Positions 45,890-58,450 of a DNA stretch of 64,000 bases are shown piece by piece. Source of the stretch: Capsicum annuum (lineage: Eukaryota; Streptophyta; Magnoliopsida; Solanales; Solanaceae); the NCBI RefSeq assembly GCF_002878395.1, contig NW_025856286.1:275106-339105 (forward strand). Direction: 5' to 3'. Made by a program: the position numbers and the translations under genes. The notes beneath the pieces are model-generated. The model saw only the letters and a list, made by a program, of their open reading frames with translations, made no database searches and was not told the DNA's origin. Numbering within the stretch: the stretch's first letter is position 1; every line of letters begins with the position of its first letter.

Positions 45890-45997
45890 ATACAATTGTC
45901 AACTAAGTTTATGATTGTTAATCGACCATTTGGTAAAAGATTCCCAAATTTTACTTTTTATTTATTGCTTTTGTTTTGTTCAGGTTGAGTATCTTAT

Positions 45998-47890
45998 ATG
46001 CCAAGTTTATGGAGATTAGGTCAACCATTATTACCTATTGAACTAGAATCATAGCTAATTAGCAGAATGGACGGTCAATAGGACCCAAAAAGACTAGCTA
46101 CTCAGCAGGAGTAGGCTAGATTACTAGTCTTAGCAGCCACTCAAGTAAACCAACAGAAAGCAGATAATGATGGTCAGAAAGTAAACTCAGATGATGAGGA
46201 CCTAGGCAATGATGATTTAGTAAACCCAAGGTGTGAAAATGATATAGCTGCACCAACGAATAGGAATATCAACAGAAATCACTAGTCTAGGATGAGACCC
46301 GAGTGCCGAGCTGTCCAGTTTGCTCTAGATGATGATGATGATGACCTGGATGGGGCTGGCACTACAGGGGCTATTATTCCTCCACCATTAGAACCTAGAG
46401 ATAAGTTTAATTTCATGAGTATCATGATCCAGTTATTGCATCTTAAGGGAATGTTTTGTGGACTTACGGGTGATGACTCGAATATCATTTGATTAACTTT
46501 ATCTCGACATGTAAATCATTCGACAATCATGGAGTAGGAAAAAAAGCTATTCAGCTACAATTATTCCCGTTGTCTCTGTCTATAAAAGCAACTTTATGGT
46601 TGAATGGGCTAACCCCCTATTATATTACAAACTGGAGGCAATTGAAAGAGCTTTCTTAGAAAGGTTCTTTTCGTCCTGCAAGAGGGCACAGTTAAGAGAT
46701 GAAATCAGTAATTTTAGGCAACTTCCAACTAAAGGTCTCCATGAAACTTGGGAGATGTTCAAAAAGAATCTCACACGATGCCTGCATCATCAGATGACCA
46801 ACATCCACCTGGAGGAGATATTATATAGGGCCTTGAATTCGGTGACTAAGCTAGTGGTGGATAATGCTGCGGGTGGGTCATTCATGGATCTCTCTTTTCC
46901 TAAGGCATCTGAGATGCTAGATCGTATAACAAAGTAGAGTAAAGCTTGGCATACCAGGGATTCTGAGGTAGCAAGCTCTACTGTATCTATTAGAATGACT
47001 GTAGAACAGTGGCGAAGGGAAGAGGAACATGACCAAGACATGGCTCACATAAACACATAGATGGACCTTCTTACAAAGAATTTATTATCAGGAAAAATAG
47101 AGAAGCTTAAAGTTGTTGCATCATAGGGAAGAGCTAAATCCAATTCTGATAAGAAAGCTAGTTATTCGAACAAGCAGGGCGGTTTCTAAGGTAGTGGCCT
47201 AGGAAATCATGGTTGGAACCGCTATGATTAATCTTGATACAAGGACAAGGACCAAGGAATTAGAAAAACAAGAATGACAGGAGTGGGCTGTGTGTGCTTC
47301 CAGGAAATCATGAGGCTACTACAACTAGCTTTGGGAAGATGTCCATGGAAGATATGACGGATAAATTATTGAAGAAAGGTGGAAGAAACCAATACTAGAG
47401 TAGTAGAGATAAAATACAATTTATCCTTGATGAATCAATTGGTTGACTCGCACTCTACTTCAATAAAATAGTTAGAGTATCAAATGAACCAACTTTCTGC
47501 TGCATTTAATCAGAGGAAGGATGGCACTCTACAAATGTACATATTTAAAAATCCAAGGAAGGATGGTTCGTGCATGGAAGTTACCACTAGGATTGGTAAA
47601 GTACTGACAATCCCATCTGTAGGTAAGCCTGTAGTTCATATTAAGGTAGATAATGTTGATAAAGCAGATATTGATCATCCGGTAGATTCTGAAAAAATGG
47701 ATTAGATTATTCATGATGTTGTATATAATATTTAGCAGGATGATGAGTTGAAAAGAGAGGAAGACAAGGAAAATAAAGTAGTGGTGAACACTGTCCTAAA
47801 ACCACCACCTCCCTTTTCGCAAAGATTGAAGAAGAAGGCTGAGGATACAAAATTTAGTAAATTCATGGCTATGTTAAAGCAGCTGACGGT
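45998..47890 (+). pseudogene. gag: Athila-like gag remnant (copy B)
   Basis: The probable original start is the ATG at 45998 (MPSLWRLGQPLLP). An acidic stretch DDDDDDLDGAG lies at about 46326-46358 and the gag domain at 46596-46937 (RQLPTKGLHETWEMFKKNL, YRALNSVTKLVVDNA). The C-terminal part carries CMEVTTRIGKVLTIPSVGKP near 47572 and PPPPFSQRLKKKAEDTKFSK near 47803. The N-terminal region is present here but missing in copy A. Stops at about 46045, 46109 and 46935 and several frame changes break it. Confidence 0.83.
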
Positions 47891-48440
47891 AAATGTGCCT
47901 TTGGTTGAGGCACTTGAGAAAATGCCAGGGTATGGCAAATTACCTATTGACAAAGAAAAGAGCAGTGAGCTACGAACCAACGGATAATCTCCATTATTGT
48001 AGCGCTATTGCTACAAGATCCTTGGTGCAGAAGAAGGAAGACCCAGGAGCATTCACTATTCCTTGCACGGTAGGGTCTTTGGAATTTGCTAAGTCCTTAT
48101 GTGATCTGGGAGCTAGCATTAACCTGATGCTGCTATCTTTTTATAAAATGTTGGGTTTGGGAAAACCCACGCCCACCAACATACAAATTGGGATGGCAGA
48201 TAGGTCAGTAAAATGACCTATTGGTATTTTGTATAATGTGCTGGTTAAGGTAGCTACCTTTATATTTCCTACAGATTTCATAATTCTGGATTGCAAGGTG
48301 GAATTCGAGGTGCCCATAATCTTGGGTCGACCTTTCCTCGCAACTGAAAGTTTGCTGATTGATTTGTAAGCTAATGAGTTTTTATTCAAGATAAATGATG
48401 AAGTGGTGCATTTTGATGTGTGCAAATCAATGAAACATCA
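47891..48440 (+). pseudogene. Athila-like protease remnant (copy B)
   Basis: The frame at 47893-48216 reads FTIPCTVGSLEFAKSLCDLG then ASINLMLLSFYKMLGLGK, so the DLGAS active-site loop, lost in copy A, is intact here. A stop after DRSVK (48214) interrupts it; the continuation ([16 protein letters not shown] wording near 48317-48366) needs the same frame beyond the stop. Product function is unlikely because of the stop, but this copy shows the ancestral motif. Confidence 0.78.
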
Positions 48441-50240
48441 TAAATAGATGAGTGTGTTCTCAATTGTTGATATATATTATGACGATAAGCAGAAAGTACA
48501 AAAATGAGCAGCAGCTTGCTATAGAGCCATTAGCTACAGTACTTATGAATTTTGATTATGAAGGTATTGAGGATTATGAGGAGACCATTTGTGCTTTGAC
48601 AGGAATGGGATCATATTCTTTTGCTCCTAAGAAGCTCGATCTTGATATTAAGAATCGACCAACATCACTGACAAAGCCATCAGTCGAAGATCCACCAGTG
48701 TTGGAATTGAAATAGTTACCCGGTTATTTGAGGTACGTGTTCTTTGGTAGTGGTAATTCACTACCCATCATTATTGCTGCTAATCTGGGTGAGCAACAGG
48801 TTGAAGCTCTTATCTATGTTCTTAAGAGATATAAGAGAGCTTTTGGTTAGACTATTGCGGATATCATTGGTATTTCTCCTGGAATATGTATGCATAAAAT
48901 TCAGCTAGAAGAGGATTATGTGCCTACTATTGAGAATCAGCGTTTCCTGAACCCACCTATGCAAGAGGTGGTAAATAAAGAAATCATTAAGTGGTTAGAT
49001 GTAGGGGTGGTATATCCTATATCAGATAGTAAATAGGTGAGTTATATGCAATGTGTGCCTAAGAAGGGGGCATAACAGTGGTAGCCAATGAGAAGAATGA
49101 ATTGATCCCACTCAAGCCTGTTAGTGGGTAGGGGGTCGGTATGGATTATCGAAATCTCAACTCGTGGTCATTAAAGGATAACTTTCCAATGCCCTTCATG
49201 GATCAAATGCTTGATCAATTGGTAGGAAAAAGATAGTATTGCTTATTTTTATGGTTATTCTGGATATAACCAGATTTGTATTGCTTCCGAAGATCAGGAA
49301 AAGACCACTTTTACATACCCATATGGAAAATTTTCATTCAAATGGATGCCGTTTGGGATATGTAATGCACCTGCCACCTTCCAATAGTGCATGAAGTCTA
49401 TTTTGTCAAATATGTTTGAAGACACCTTAGAGGTGTTTATGGATGATTTTTCGATTGTAGGAGATTCATTTGAGTTGTGTTTGGAAAACATAAGTATGGC
49501 CTTGGAACAATGTGTGGAATTCAATCTTGTACTTAATTGGGAGGAGTTCCACTTTATGGTTAAGGAGGGCATTGTTCTCGGGGATAAAATTTCAGCAAAA
49601 GGAATTAAAGTTGATCGAGCCAAGGTTGAAGTTATTGGGAGATCATCACCTCCAATTTCTGTAAAGGGGGTTCGCAGTGTTCTCGGCCATGCTGGTTTTT
49701 ATTGGAGGTTTATTAAATACTTCTCAAAGATTGTAAACCCACTATGCAAACTTTTGGGGAAGGAAGCAAAGTTTTCCTTTGAGGAAGATTTCTTGAAGGC
49801 ATTTGAATGCCTTAAAGGGAAACTGGTGGAAGCCTCTGTTATTGTAGCACCAGATTGGTCCAAACCGTTTGAGATCATGTGTGATGCAAGCGGTGTTTCC
49901 CTTGGAGATACTTTGGCGAAAAAGTGGGACAACTTGTATTATCCAATCTATTAGGCCAGAAAAGCTCTGAATGGAGCTCAAAAGAACTAGACTGTCACCG
50001 AACAGGAACTCCTTATTGTAGTGCATGCTGCTGAGAAGTTTAGAGCTTATCTTCTTGGAACCAAGGTGATGGTCCACACTGACCATGCAACCTTGAGATA
50101 TTTGATGGATAAAAAGGATGCAAAACCAAGGTTGGTTCGATGGGTGTTACTTCTCCAAGAAGCTGACTTTGAAGTCAAAAAGTGAAAGGGTTGTGAAAAC
50201 CAAGTAGCGGATCATTTACCTAGCATAGAAGGTGATCGAG
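48441..50240 (+). pseudogene. pol: Athila-like RT-RNase H remnant (copy B)
   Basis: The linker and RT entry lie at 48452-49250 in broken frames. The longest open stretch of the element, 49391-49954 (187 codons), covers the RT palm with the catalytic FMDDFSIVGDSF motif near 49438, the connection (AKGIKVDRAKVEVIGR, VLGHAGFYWRFIKYFSKI) and the first part of RNase H (EIMCDASGVSLGD with the catalytic Asp). RNase H continues to about 50230 (VADHL near 50205). It keeps the 50 bases after the catalytic Asp pair that copy A lost. Several stops upstream (49028, 49232, 49386) make it inactive. Confidence 0.85.
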
Positions 50241-51495
50241 CAATTAAATATGATATGGAGACCAATGATGCATTTCCATATGAGGAAATCTTAACTGCTA
50301 CTCTAGAGAAACTACCTTGGTATGCTGATTTTGCGAATTATGTGGTGAGCGAGGTGATTCCAGAAAATCTTTCTTTCCATCAAAGAAAGAAATTTTTTTA
50401 TGATGTGACACACTACTTCTGGGATGAACCATATCTTTTTCGATGATGTGCTAATAATATAATAAGGAGATGTGTTCCATAAGTGGATGTACTAAGCATA
50501 TTGAAGCATGTCATGCTTCCCCAGTTGGGGGTCACGATGCACGTGATCGAACTGTGAGAAAGGTGATGCAGAGTGGCTACTATTGGCCATCATTATTCAC
50601 GGATGCTCATGAGTTTGTGCTGAAATATGAACAATGTCAGTGGTAGGGTTCTATCTTCAAAGGCATGCAATTCCTTTAACCAAGATGCTTGAAGTAAAAT
50701 TCTTTGATGTTTGGGGCATCAAATTCATAGGCCCTCTTATAATGAAGGGAAAAGAGTTGTTGTGTTTCTTAAAAAGAACGCCTTCTCTCGCTTCAGAGTG
50801 CCATGAACTATTATAAGCGATGGAGGATCCCATTTTTTCAACAATGTGTTACGGGAAGCTTTATTTAAATATGGGGTGAAAAAAGATAGAGTAGAAACTC
50901 GATATCACCCACAAACTACTGGGCATGTAGATGTCTCGAATTGGGATATTAAAACCATCCTAGCCAAAATAGTGAATGCTAATAGGCAAGTTCGGTCTTG
51001 AAAGCTAGATGACGCTCTGTGGGAGTATCAGACTGCTTTTAAAACTCCAATTGACATGTCACCATATCAGCTAGTCTATGGAAAAGCATGACATTTAACG
51101 GTTGAGGTAGAACACAAGGCTGTATAGGATCTAAAAATGTTAAATCTGAATTTAAAGGAGGCAGCAAATTTAAGATTAGGGAAAATGAATGAGATGGATG
51201 AATTCCTTCTCGAGGCTTACAAAAGAGCGTACCTTTATAAAAAGAAGATGAAAAAGTATCACGACCGAAGACTTGAAAGTAGAGACTTCTAGAAAGGTGA
51301 TTTGGTACTTATGTTCAATTCCATGCTCAAATTATTTCTGGGTAAACTCAAGTCTAAGTTGTTAGGACCATTTAAAGTTATTCACGTGTACTCATCTGGG
51401 GTAGTCAAGCTTGAAAATGAAGACAGAAGCTTTCTCAAAGTGAACGGACTGAATCAAACTTTATATTGGTCTGAAAGACTCGATAAGAAGTATTG
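50241..51495 (+). pseudogene. Athila-like integrase remnant (copy B)
   Basis: The N-terminal linker is at 50255-50446 (ETNDAFPYEEILTATLEKLP) and the zinc-binding part near 50510-50640 (C and H positions partly kept). The catalytic core is damaged: the first acidic residue is replaced (GIKFIGPL instead of DIDFMGPF in copy A), and about 80-90 bases between GPL and the NEGKR equivalent are deleted near 50740. The third acidic position reads Asp (GHVDVSN). The C-terminal part at 51302-51496 (LKSKLLGPFKVIHVYSSGVV) is clear and ends WSERLDKKY at 51496. Confidence 0.82.
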
Positions 51496-52224
51496 ATATC
51501 TTTTACCTCGATGAAGTCTGAGTAATAAAGATAACTGAGTCGTGCTGCGATGATAAATCAAGTGCTATTGGGAGGCAACCCACAACATGTTGTTGTAACT
51601 ATATTTAGAGTCCATTTCATTTTTTTTTACAATTTTGATATATTTGTGAGCTGTGCAGGACCAGAAGTGCAATAAAAAGGGAAAAGAGGGATACAAGTGA
51701 GCTACTGGAACAAAGTGATAGATGACTTACTGGATGACCAGTCTCCTTATGGACCACCACTTTCACCCATCCAGAAATGGCAAGAAAGTTTATTTACTAG
51801 ATAAGCCATGACGGCCTAAGTGGCAGACCGTGACAAACCTGGTGGGCCATCATAAAAGTCATCAAAAGTAAGATTAGTGATCTACATTTTGGTAAGAAGG
51901 GACGGTCAGATTGGTGGACCATCATATTCTTGGTGGACCATCCTAGTGACCATCACACAAAAATAAAAACACGCAAACTCTGGTTATGAGTGATGTTCAA
52001 AGTGGTGGTCCTCTATACTTACGACGTACCGTTAAAATCACCATCACTTTAGCGCTAATTCTAAATCAGGTCGGGTTAAATTGGTACTCTTTATAAGTAC
52101 TCTGTATTTGACCCAAAGTGAGATTTTAATGATAAAATTGAGTGGGTACATTCATTGTAACCATTCCACGACCTTTAGCTGTTCCACTTTCTTAAGATTC
52201 GAAGAACCTGAAGGGAGTTATCCC

Positions 52225-52324
52225 NNNNNNNNNNNNNNNNNNNNNNNNNNNNNNNNNNNNNNNNNNNNNNNNNNNNNNNNNNNNNNNNNNNNNNNNNNNN
52301 NNNNNNNNNNNNNNNNNNNNNNNN
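52225..52324. other. Assembly gap (N run)
   Basis: A run of 100 N in the spacer of Athila copy B. By comparison with copy A (7205-7443) the true missing sequence may be about 240 bases. Confidence 0.95.
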
Positions 52325-52799
52325 GAATTTGAATGACTTGAGTTGGACTTCAATGTGCAAATTTGTGTGAAATATTTGTAGCATAAGGTGAAAAATTTGA
52401 AGAATGTGCTTAAAATATGTATTTAGTACCGTGTTAATAGCTGGAAATTGATCTGATATGCAATTGCTAAACAAAACGGTCGAACCAAAAATTTTTGCTG
52501 AAAATGAAGGTGCGATGGCTGAATTGGTGGACCGTCATCTTTATGACGTACCGCCAACTTAACTGTGAGAAAGGACTTTAAGATGGCATATTCTAGATAA
52601 GAAACGATGGTTGAATTGGTGGATCATCAACTTTTTGATGGACCGCCAACTTGACCATCACAAAGAACTCTGAGATGGCACATTCTGGATAAGCAGCAAC
52701 AATTGAATTGGTGGACCGTCAACTTTTCGACGGATCACCAACTTGACCATCATAAGGCAAAATTACATGATGTTAGTGTTTTTGAATTCTGAACTAATT

Positions 52800-52815
52800 C
52801 ATTACTTTTTTTCAG
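52800..52815 (+). promoter_or_regulatory. Splice-acceptor-like sequence before the env-position ORF (copy B)
   Basis: TACTTTTTTTCAG ends at 52815, five bases before the ATG at 52821. It corresponds to 7829-7844 in copy A. Conservation in both copies supports a role, though no donor was identified. Confidence 0.35.
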
Positions 52816-52820
52816 GTGTT

Positions 52821-54930
52821 ATGGCCCTAAACTTCCATTAAAAAGAGGAGGAAGATCTCTACGAGGTAGGAATCAGTTTGCACCAGCTTACAACACCAGA
52901 AAAAATAAAAGATAAGCTTTTATACTCTCCCAGTATGAGGAGGATAGTGAGAGTACCTTAAGCCGTACAAGTTCAAACCCCGATGAGGCAACTATTGCTG
53001 CAACTCAACCATTGCCTTTAGAGGGTGATACTAAAACTATAAACGTAGAGGATCAATCAAAAGTTTGTGATGCTGTAGCTGAATTAGAGAGTAATAATGT
53101 TATTAGGTGGAAGGATCTACAGATTCGAGAGGCTATCAGGTGGCAGATAGAGGGAGCAGAAAAAGGGTCTATGATGGGTTGACACCCACACCTCGAGGGA
53201 TAAAAATATCATTCATAGAAGAACATCAGATTATAACAACAGAACTTCTTGAATATCCCGAGTTGGAGTGCTGATTCAACAAATATGGACTGGCATGGGT
53301 AAGCAGACCACCAAGAGATTACCATCTGAACTGGCTAAGGGAATTCTTGGCATATTATCTATGTTTAGTGTAAGAAGACTGCCCAAAGGGGACTTCAATC
53401 TTAAATAGTCCAAATAGGGAGTTTGTCCTAGGCCGAGGGGTCACCATCGATATCTCAGCCCAAATAATTAACAGGATGCTATTTGGGCCAAGACATGAGG
53501 CTCTACCTGTTGTCCCATATTTTGAGTATTGTATGAGAAATNNNNNNNNNNNNNNNNNNNNNNNNNNNNNNNNNNNNNNNNNNNNNNNNNNNNNNNNNNN
53601 NNNNNNNNNNNNNNNNNNNNNNNNNNNNNNNNNNNNNNNNNAGTCAAAGACGTTGGGCAGCTTTTTTACTGACTGATGATGGAAATCCGTCCTGATTGAC
53701 TAATTGCAAAGAGTGCATTGCAAAGTTAACTCTTAGCTTTAAATCTAGGTTCTGCTGGGCTATTGTTTGATTCAGGTTAAGGACAACAAAAGAAGATGGG
53801 AACCTAGATAATCATAGTGCAGTAGTAGTATCCAAATTGGTTTTAGGGCTACCAAATGATTTTGGCCAGCTAATTGTAGACGAGATGTTCGTGCAGGCAC
53901 ATAAAGTGACCACTTTTGTACCCTTCCCTTGTTTGATTATTGAGTTACGCAAATGAGCTGGTATGCCACTAATCCGTGGGGTTCACAATGAAGTACAGGC
54001 TAAATATTGGCAGGACATTAAGATGATGAAAGACGAATCAAAGTTCAAAATTCATGTGACCAAGCCTCCAACATATTAGTCTCATTCTGAACCAGCTCTC
54101 GAGGCCACAGAAATACCATAAGGTATACCTTTACCCATCACCACATATGTACCACCTGATTATGTGCCTTAAGGTGCATCTGTAGGGTTAGATTCTACAT
54201 AATTTCTTGGTGGAGTAGAGTTTACGGAATGCAGGTTCAAACCGAAAAACTTTGTTAAGGTGGTGTAGAATCGAAAGTGGTTTCAGATACAGTTAGAAAA
54301 ATGGGTTGGAGATTTTAAACCTTTTGTGGATGAAATTGCAGCCGAAGCCGTCAAGCCATTTCAAACTATTCAAGTAAGGATGAATAACATGGAAGCCCAC
54401 ATACACAAACGGCTAGATTCACTGTCTCTCTCTGATCTTGCCAAGCTCATGGTAGAGTTAGAGAAGGTAAAGGCTGACATAGTAGATTTAAGGGGAAACA
54501 ATAACATCCACCTGCATTTGTCCTATAATTAGTGGAAAGTGATGATGATGAGGGCATTCTAGATTTGATGGGTAGACTTGTGAAGGACGAATAAAAGCAA
54601 AAAATGGATGAAAAAGCAACAAATGAAGAAGAAAAAAGGATGAAGAGAGAAGAAATATCACCTGAGGAGTTAGACCAAAATAAACTAAAAAGTGTTACAA
54701 AAAATTCAAAGAAAGAAGATGAAAAGAAGCAAAGAAAAGAAAAAAACAAAGCGCCAACTCTCTCTACTAGTGCTGCCCCAGCAAGTGGCAAAGTGCATGT
54801 TCAGTTGGGGAGTAGATCTCTCAAATTATGGAGGGTAAATTTGTGAGTGCTACTACCACCATAGGGGCAAACATTGCAACGGGGGAGGACGCAGGGACCT
54901 CACCCCACCTGGCAGATACCTCAAAGGAAT
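52821..54930 (+). pseudogene. Env-position ORF with plant transposon-type domain (copy B)
   Basis: Sister of 7850-9863. It begins ATGGCCCTAAACTTCC (one base shorter than copy A, hence a frameshift at once), and carries the acidic low-complexity part (52905-53090), the domain around 53310-53560 (ELAKGILGI-type remains and RGVTIDISAQIINRMLFG, positions about 53437-53490), a gap at 53542-53641, then 54326-54532 with MNNMEAHIHKRLDSLSLSDL and the Lys/Glu-rich tail at 54604-54846. Copy B thus keeps the RGVTID version where copy A has a stop. It is dead but useful for reconstructing domain limits. Confidence 0.65.
53542..53641. other. Assembly gap (N run)
   Basis: A run of 100 N inside the env-position ORF of copy B. 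Copy A has only about 15 bases between the flanking sequences (about 8565-8580), so the N length is a placeholder. Confidence 0.95.
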
Positions 54931-56339
54931 AAGAGGTAAAGTAAATATCCCAATCCAACCATGTATGATATTTTATTACTTTCAGGATAATACATATCTT
55001 TTTGGGTGGGGGTGGGTGTATTTACTTCATGGTTTTATGTTGTTGCCGATATTCTGAATACAATCATGTGCTATCTAGTAGAAGCGGGATATTAAGGGTG
55101 TTTTTATTATTGCATTTCAAATTTTACAGCTTGTGATGTAAATATTTATGTTTAATGATTATCTATAAAATGTNNNNNNNNNNNNNNNNNNNNNNNNNNN
55201 NNNNNNNNNNNNNNNNNNNNNNNNNNNNNNNNNNNNNNNNNNNNNNNNNNNNNNNNNNNNNNNNNNNNNNNNNTTCTGTTTCAGTACTTTATTGTAAATA
55301 TGGATTATGAATGATGTTGGAATAAGACTATGAGCATGTGTATGTAATTATTTACTTTATTCGTATAAATATGTGTACATAACCTTCAGTGAATCTGCAT
55401 TAGGGATTATTCTGTAAGAAGTGCATGAATCTTGTGTCGAAGATTCTAAGAGTTGCAGAAGGAGTTTAGCTCAGTTTCTTGTGGGTGTGAGGATTTACCT
55501 TCAGTTCTTGCATAGTCTAATGCCTTTAACTTGCCTAAGTTATTTGTATAGTCTTCTAGTGAACTCAATAGAATAGGATAACAGTCCTCCTTGTACTTTT
55601 AGCCCTCTTAGACTAAATAAATAACCCCACCAAAAAGATTTTTATCTTATTTAAACTTGTCTTCTACTTTTAGGACTTTTTTTTCAATTCCAATAACTTT
55701 TATTCACTCTCTGTAGGGCATTAGCATCCTACTTCGACCTTGGCCCAATATTTTAGTATTGCACACTTTAACTTAGGCAAAACACCTAAGTTGAGGTTTA
55801 TTTTTGTCAAGGTACAAATGCCAAATGGAAAGTGAGTGTAAATTTTAATCTACAATCTTTTGTCCCTGATTAGTTGAAAGATATTGTGCACCTTAACTGA
55901 ATGCATCATCATAAGTTAAGGGTGGCTGATGTTTGTCTTCTTTCTTTCCAAAAAAAAGTGGGGGTTGTCTGAAGAAGAGCCTATTATTGGAAGTAGTAAT
56001 GAGCTGATCTGGGCTATAGAAATGCCAAGTCAAGGTTAGTTAAGTCTTAATGAGTGTGAGAGTTTATATTATGTCCACATCATGTGATGAGTGGTGGATT
56101 TCATTATTGTTAGGGCAACTGGAGTTTCATTGAGTTTTGTTGTTCTTTATAGGATGTAACATCCATGTTTGTGTGCTGAATTATGATCAATGCTGGGTGT
56201 AGACCCAGATATATTAAACTCATACGAGTAAAATGATAAGTGAATAGTTGCATTAAAATGTTTCAGTGGTTGGTTGTAGGTCATTGCATTGTATATGTTC
56301 GCAATTAGGTGCTGAGTTGCTTGAGGACAAACAATTATC
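54931..56339 (+). other. 3' non-coding region of Athila-like copy B
   Basis: AT-rich, without a recognisable gene. The first 680 bases align with copy A (9864-10448); the rest, with blocks such as TAACTTAGGCAAAACACCTAAG near 55771 (a small inverted repeat), is present only here. A gap of about 100 N lies at 55174-55273. It ends GTTGCTTGAGGACAAACAATT (56319-56339), which leads into the PPT. Confidence 0.65.
55174..55273. other. Assembly gap (N run)
   Basis: A run of about 100 N. In copy A the flanking sequences TATCTATAAAATGT and TTCTGTTTCAGTACTT are directly adjacent (10101-10124), so little or nothing may be missing. Confidence 0.95.
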
Positions 56340-56354
56340 TTAAGTAGAGGGTGT
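56340..56354 (+). promoter_or_regulatory. Polypurine tract of Athila-like copy B
   Basis: TTAAGTAGAGGGTGT directly precedes the 3' LTR (TGATGTTCC at 56355). It would prime plus-strand synthesis. The nested element at 29859-29876 has a closely similar tract. Confidence 0.75.
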
Positions 56355-57831
56355 TGATGTTCCATATTTTGACGAAACATTTAGCATCATGTTCTTGGGA
56401 AAAATGTATGTTTTCAAGTAACCAAAGTAGTATTTAATGAGTGTTTTTAGTGTTTCAGGGAAAGGAGTGAACCGCTGAGAAAACTTGGAAAAAGTAGCAC
56501 AAAAGGGAAATTGACGGTCAAAATGGTCGACCGTCAATCTTGCGATGGACCACCAGGTGGATCGTCAAGCGTAATCGAAATGTGGCCTCTTGAAGGACTC
56601 AGTGATGAACCATATGGTGGACCGTCAGTATTGTAACGGACCACCAGTTGGAATATCAAGCCTTATCCAGAAACCACTTTTCTGAAGGAGTTAGTGACAG
56701 ATCAAATGATGGACCATCATTATCGCGATGGACCACCAGTTGTACCATCAGGCCTTATCTAGAAGACACTCTTTTGAAGGAATCAGTGACGAACAAAATA
56801 GTGGACCATCAGTATTGCGACGGACTACCAATTGAACCATAAGGCCTAATCTAAAAACCACTCTTCTGAAGGACTTACNNNNNNNNNNNNNNNNNNNNNN
56901 NNNNNNNNNNNNNNNNNNNNNNNNNNNNNNNNNNNNNNNNNNNNNNNNNNNNNNNNNNNNNNNNNNNNNNNNNNNNNNACCGTCAGACTTTCGATGGACC
57001 ACCACTTTGGCCGTCGACTTGGACGAGGTTTTTTTTAATTTTAATTTTAAAATTCTATTTTACCTAGGAACATATAAATACTAAATTTTAGGGTTAGCAA
57101 GGGGGCTTTTTACCTTTTACAAGTTTTACATCTATAGAAATTTTCTGTAAACTAGTACTTCGGAGATTGAAACATATCTTTGGGGAAGTTAATCATTCGA
57201 TATTTTATTGAAGATTCTAGAACTGATTGTTGAGATTTTTGTAAATGAACTCTAAATCTATTTATGAATAATACAAGAATTATTCCTTCTTTATTTATGG
57301 AATTTTGTGGCTAACTTCTCATAATTAGGGTTATGTGGTGCTTAATGTGAAAAACATCTATGGTTTGTGAATCAAATTGAGTTCCATGAATCACTGATAT
57401 TGTATAAACCTTTCTTCATGTAAAAGACTTTTCTTTGTTGCAAACTTGAGAGGTGAGCCCAAAAACGTCCCTTGTCTGAAGGAAAGTGTTTGTTGGGAAA
57501 ACTCAAGTGTTTACATGAATTTTGAGGGATTTAACCTTTGGATTAATGGCAAATGCCTTAATAGGATTAGCTTACATGGGTAAATGGTTGAAAGAATAAT
57601 GGATACTTTGAGTTTGAGAGAATTAGAGGATAATCTATCCACTTAGGTTGAGAAACTAAGGGATAAAGAATAGGATTCAACCCTTCTTGCAATTGAATTT
57701 GTTAATTGGAACTCTTAAATGATTTACAACCCTAGTTGTGCTAGCATTTTGGTAAACATAGCCCTGGTTTATTTAACTCATTAAATTACTAATTGCAAAG
57801 AGAATCATTCATTGGAATACTCTTATTATTG
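56355..57831 (+). repeat. 3' LTR of Athila-like copy B, 3' truncated
   Basis: Aligns with the 5' LTR from TGATGTTCC onward, including the 92-base hairpin repeats (56515-57010) and the TTAGGGTTAGCA and GGGGGCTTTTTACC part near 57088-57110. A gap lies at 56879-56978 within the repeats. Identity stops at about 57831 (after GGAATACTCTTATTA); the last 200 or so bases of the LTR, including ATCA, are missing and a Galadriel-like element follows. Confidence 0.83.
56879..56978. other. Assembly gap (N run)
   Basis: A run of 100 N inside the 92-base tandem repeats of the 3' LTR, a place where short-read assembly commonly fails. Confidence 0.95.
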
Positions 57832-57939
57832 CGTTAGAAAATCTTTTGGGTTTTTCACTTAATCTAATTAGTTTGATGAATGTTGTGGGTGAATCCTCAA
57901 AGTAATTCAACCTCCATGCTGACTTAATTCACATAGAGA

Positions 57940-58450
57940 TGATAGTTAATGGAAATCATGTGATGGCAACAATAGATACTGGAGCCACTCAGACTTTTGT
58001 GGATTCCAAAGTTGCTACAAAATATGGATTGAAGTTGAAAAAAAGTCCATCCTTTGTCTAGAAGGTGATTTCAAAGGCATAAGTGATTATAGGCATGGCT
58101 TATGATGTGCAGATGGTAATTGGAAGTTGGACGAAGAAGCATAACTTGACGGTTATGCCATTTGGGTGATTTTGAAGTAATTCTTGGGATAGACTTCCTT
58201 AGAAAGTTTTGTTTTGTTCCTTTTCCTCAGTTATATAGAGTGATGATCGGAGACGAAGCCAATCCAAGTTTCATCAATGCTTCTCATTCTTATGGAGAAG
58301 CAAAGAAAGTGAAAAATAAGGGCATTATTATTTTTTCTATTTCGGTTAAGAAAGGATTAAAGAAAGGTGCTGATACTTTTCTTGCTGCCATGATTAAAGT
58401 GAAACGAGTACAACGATGGAGGTACCAGATTGTGTTTCTGATTTACTAAG
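57940..58450 (+). pseudogene. Protease of element C
   Basis: Reads VNGNHVMATIDTGATQTFVD from about 57948, with the D-T-G-A active site intact, then SKVATKYGLKLKKSPS and, after a one-base shift near 58165, the frame 58162-58449 (GDFEVILGIDFLRKFCF, NKGIIIFSISVKKGLKKG). A 29-base tandem duplication at 58422-58479 (block ACCAGATTGTGTTTCTGATT repeated) shifts the frame at the junction to RT. It is the best preserved protease of the three Galadriel-like copies. Confidence 0.8.

Larger units (their letters stand above)
51496..52818 (+). other. Spacer between pol and the env-position ORF (copy B)
   Basis: Homologous to 6477-7849, starting with the TGGGAGGCAACCCACAACATG block at 51569-51589. Hairpin motifs of the TGGTGGACCGTCA type are denser here (52520-52560, 52610-52655 and 52700-52755, spaced about 90 bases) and copy the structure of the LTR repeats. 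A 100-base gap lies at 52225-52324. No gene is recognised. Confidence 0.6.
44275..57831 (+). mobile_element. Athila-like retrotransposon copy B, nearly complete
   Basis: About 13.6 kb: 5' LTR, PBS, gag, protease, RT-RNase H, integrase, spacer, env-position ORF, long 3' non-coding part, PPT and a 3' LTR lacking about its last 200 bases. It is inserted into the subrepeats of rDNA copy 3. The right target duplication cannot be tested because the 3' LTR is truncated at a junction with a Galadriel-like element. Four runs of about 100 N mark assembly gaps inside it. All reading frames are broken. The order and wording match copy A. Confidence 0.88.
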
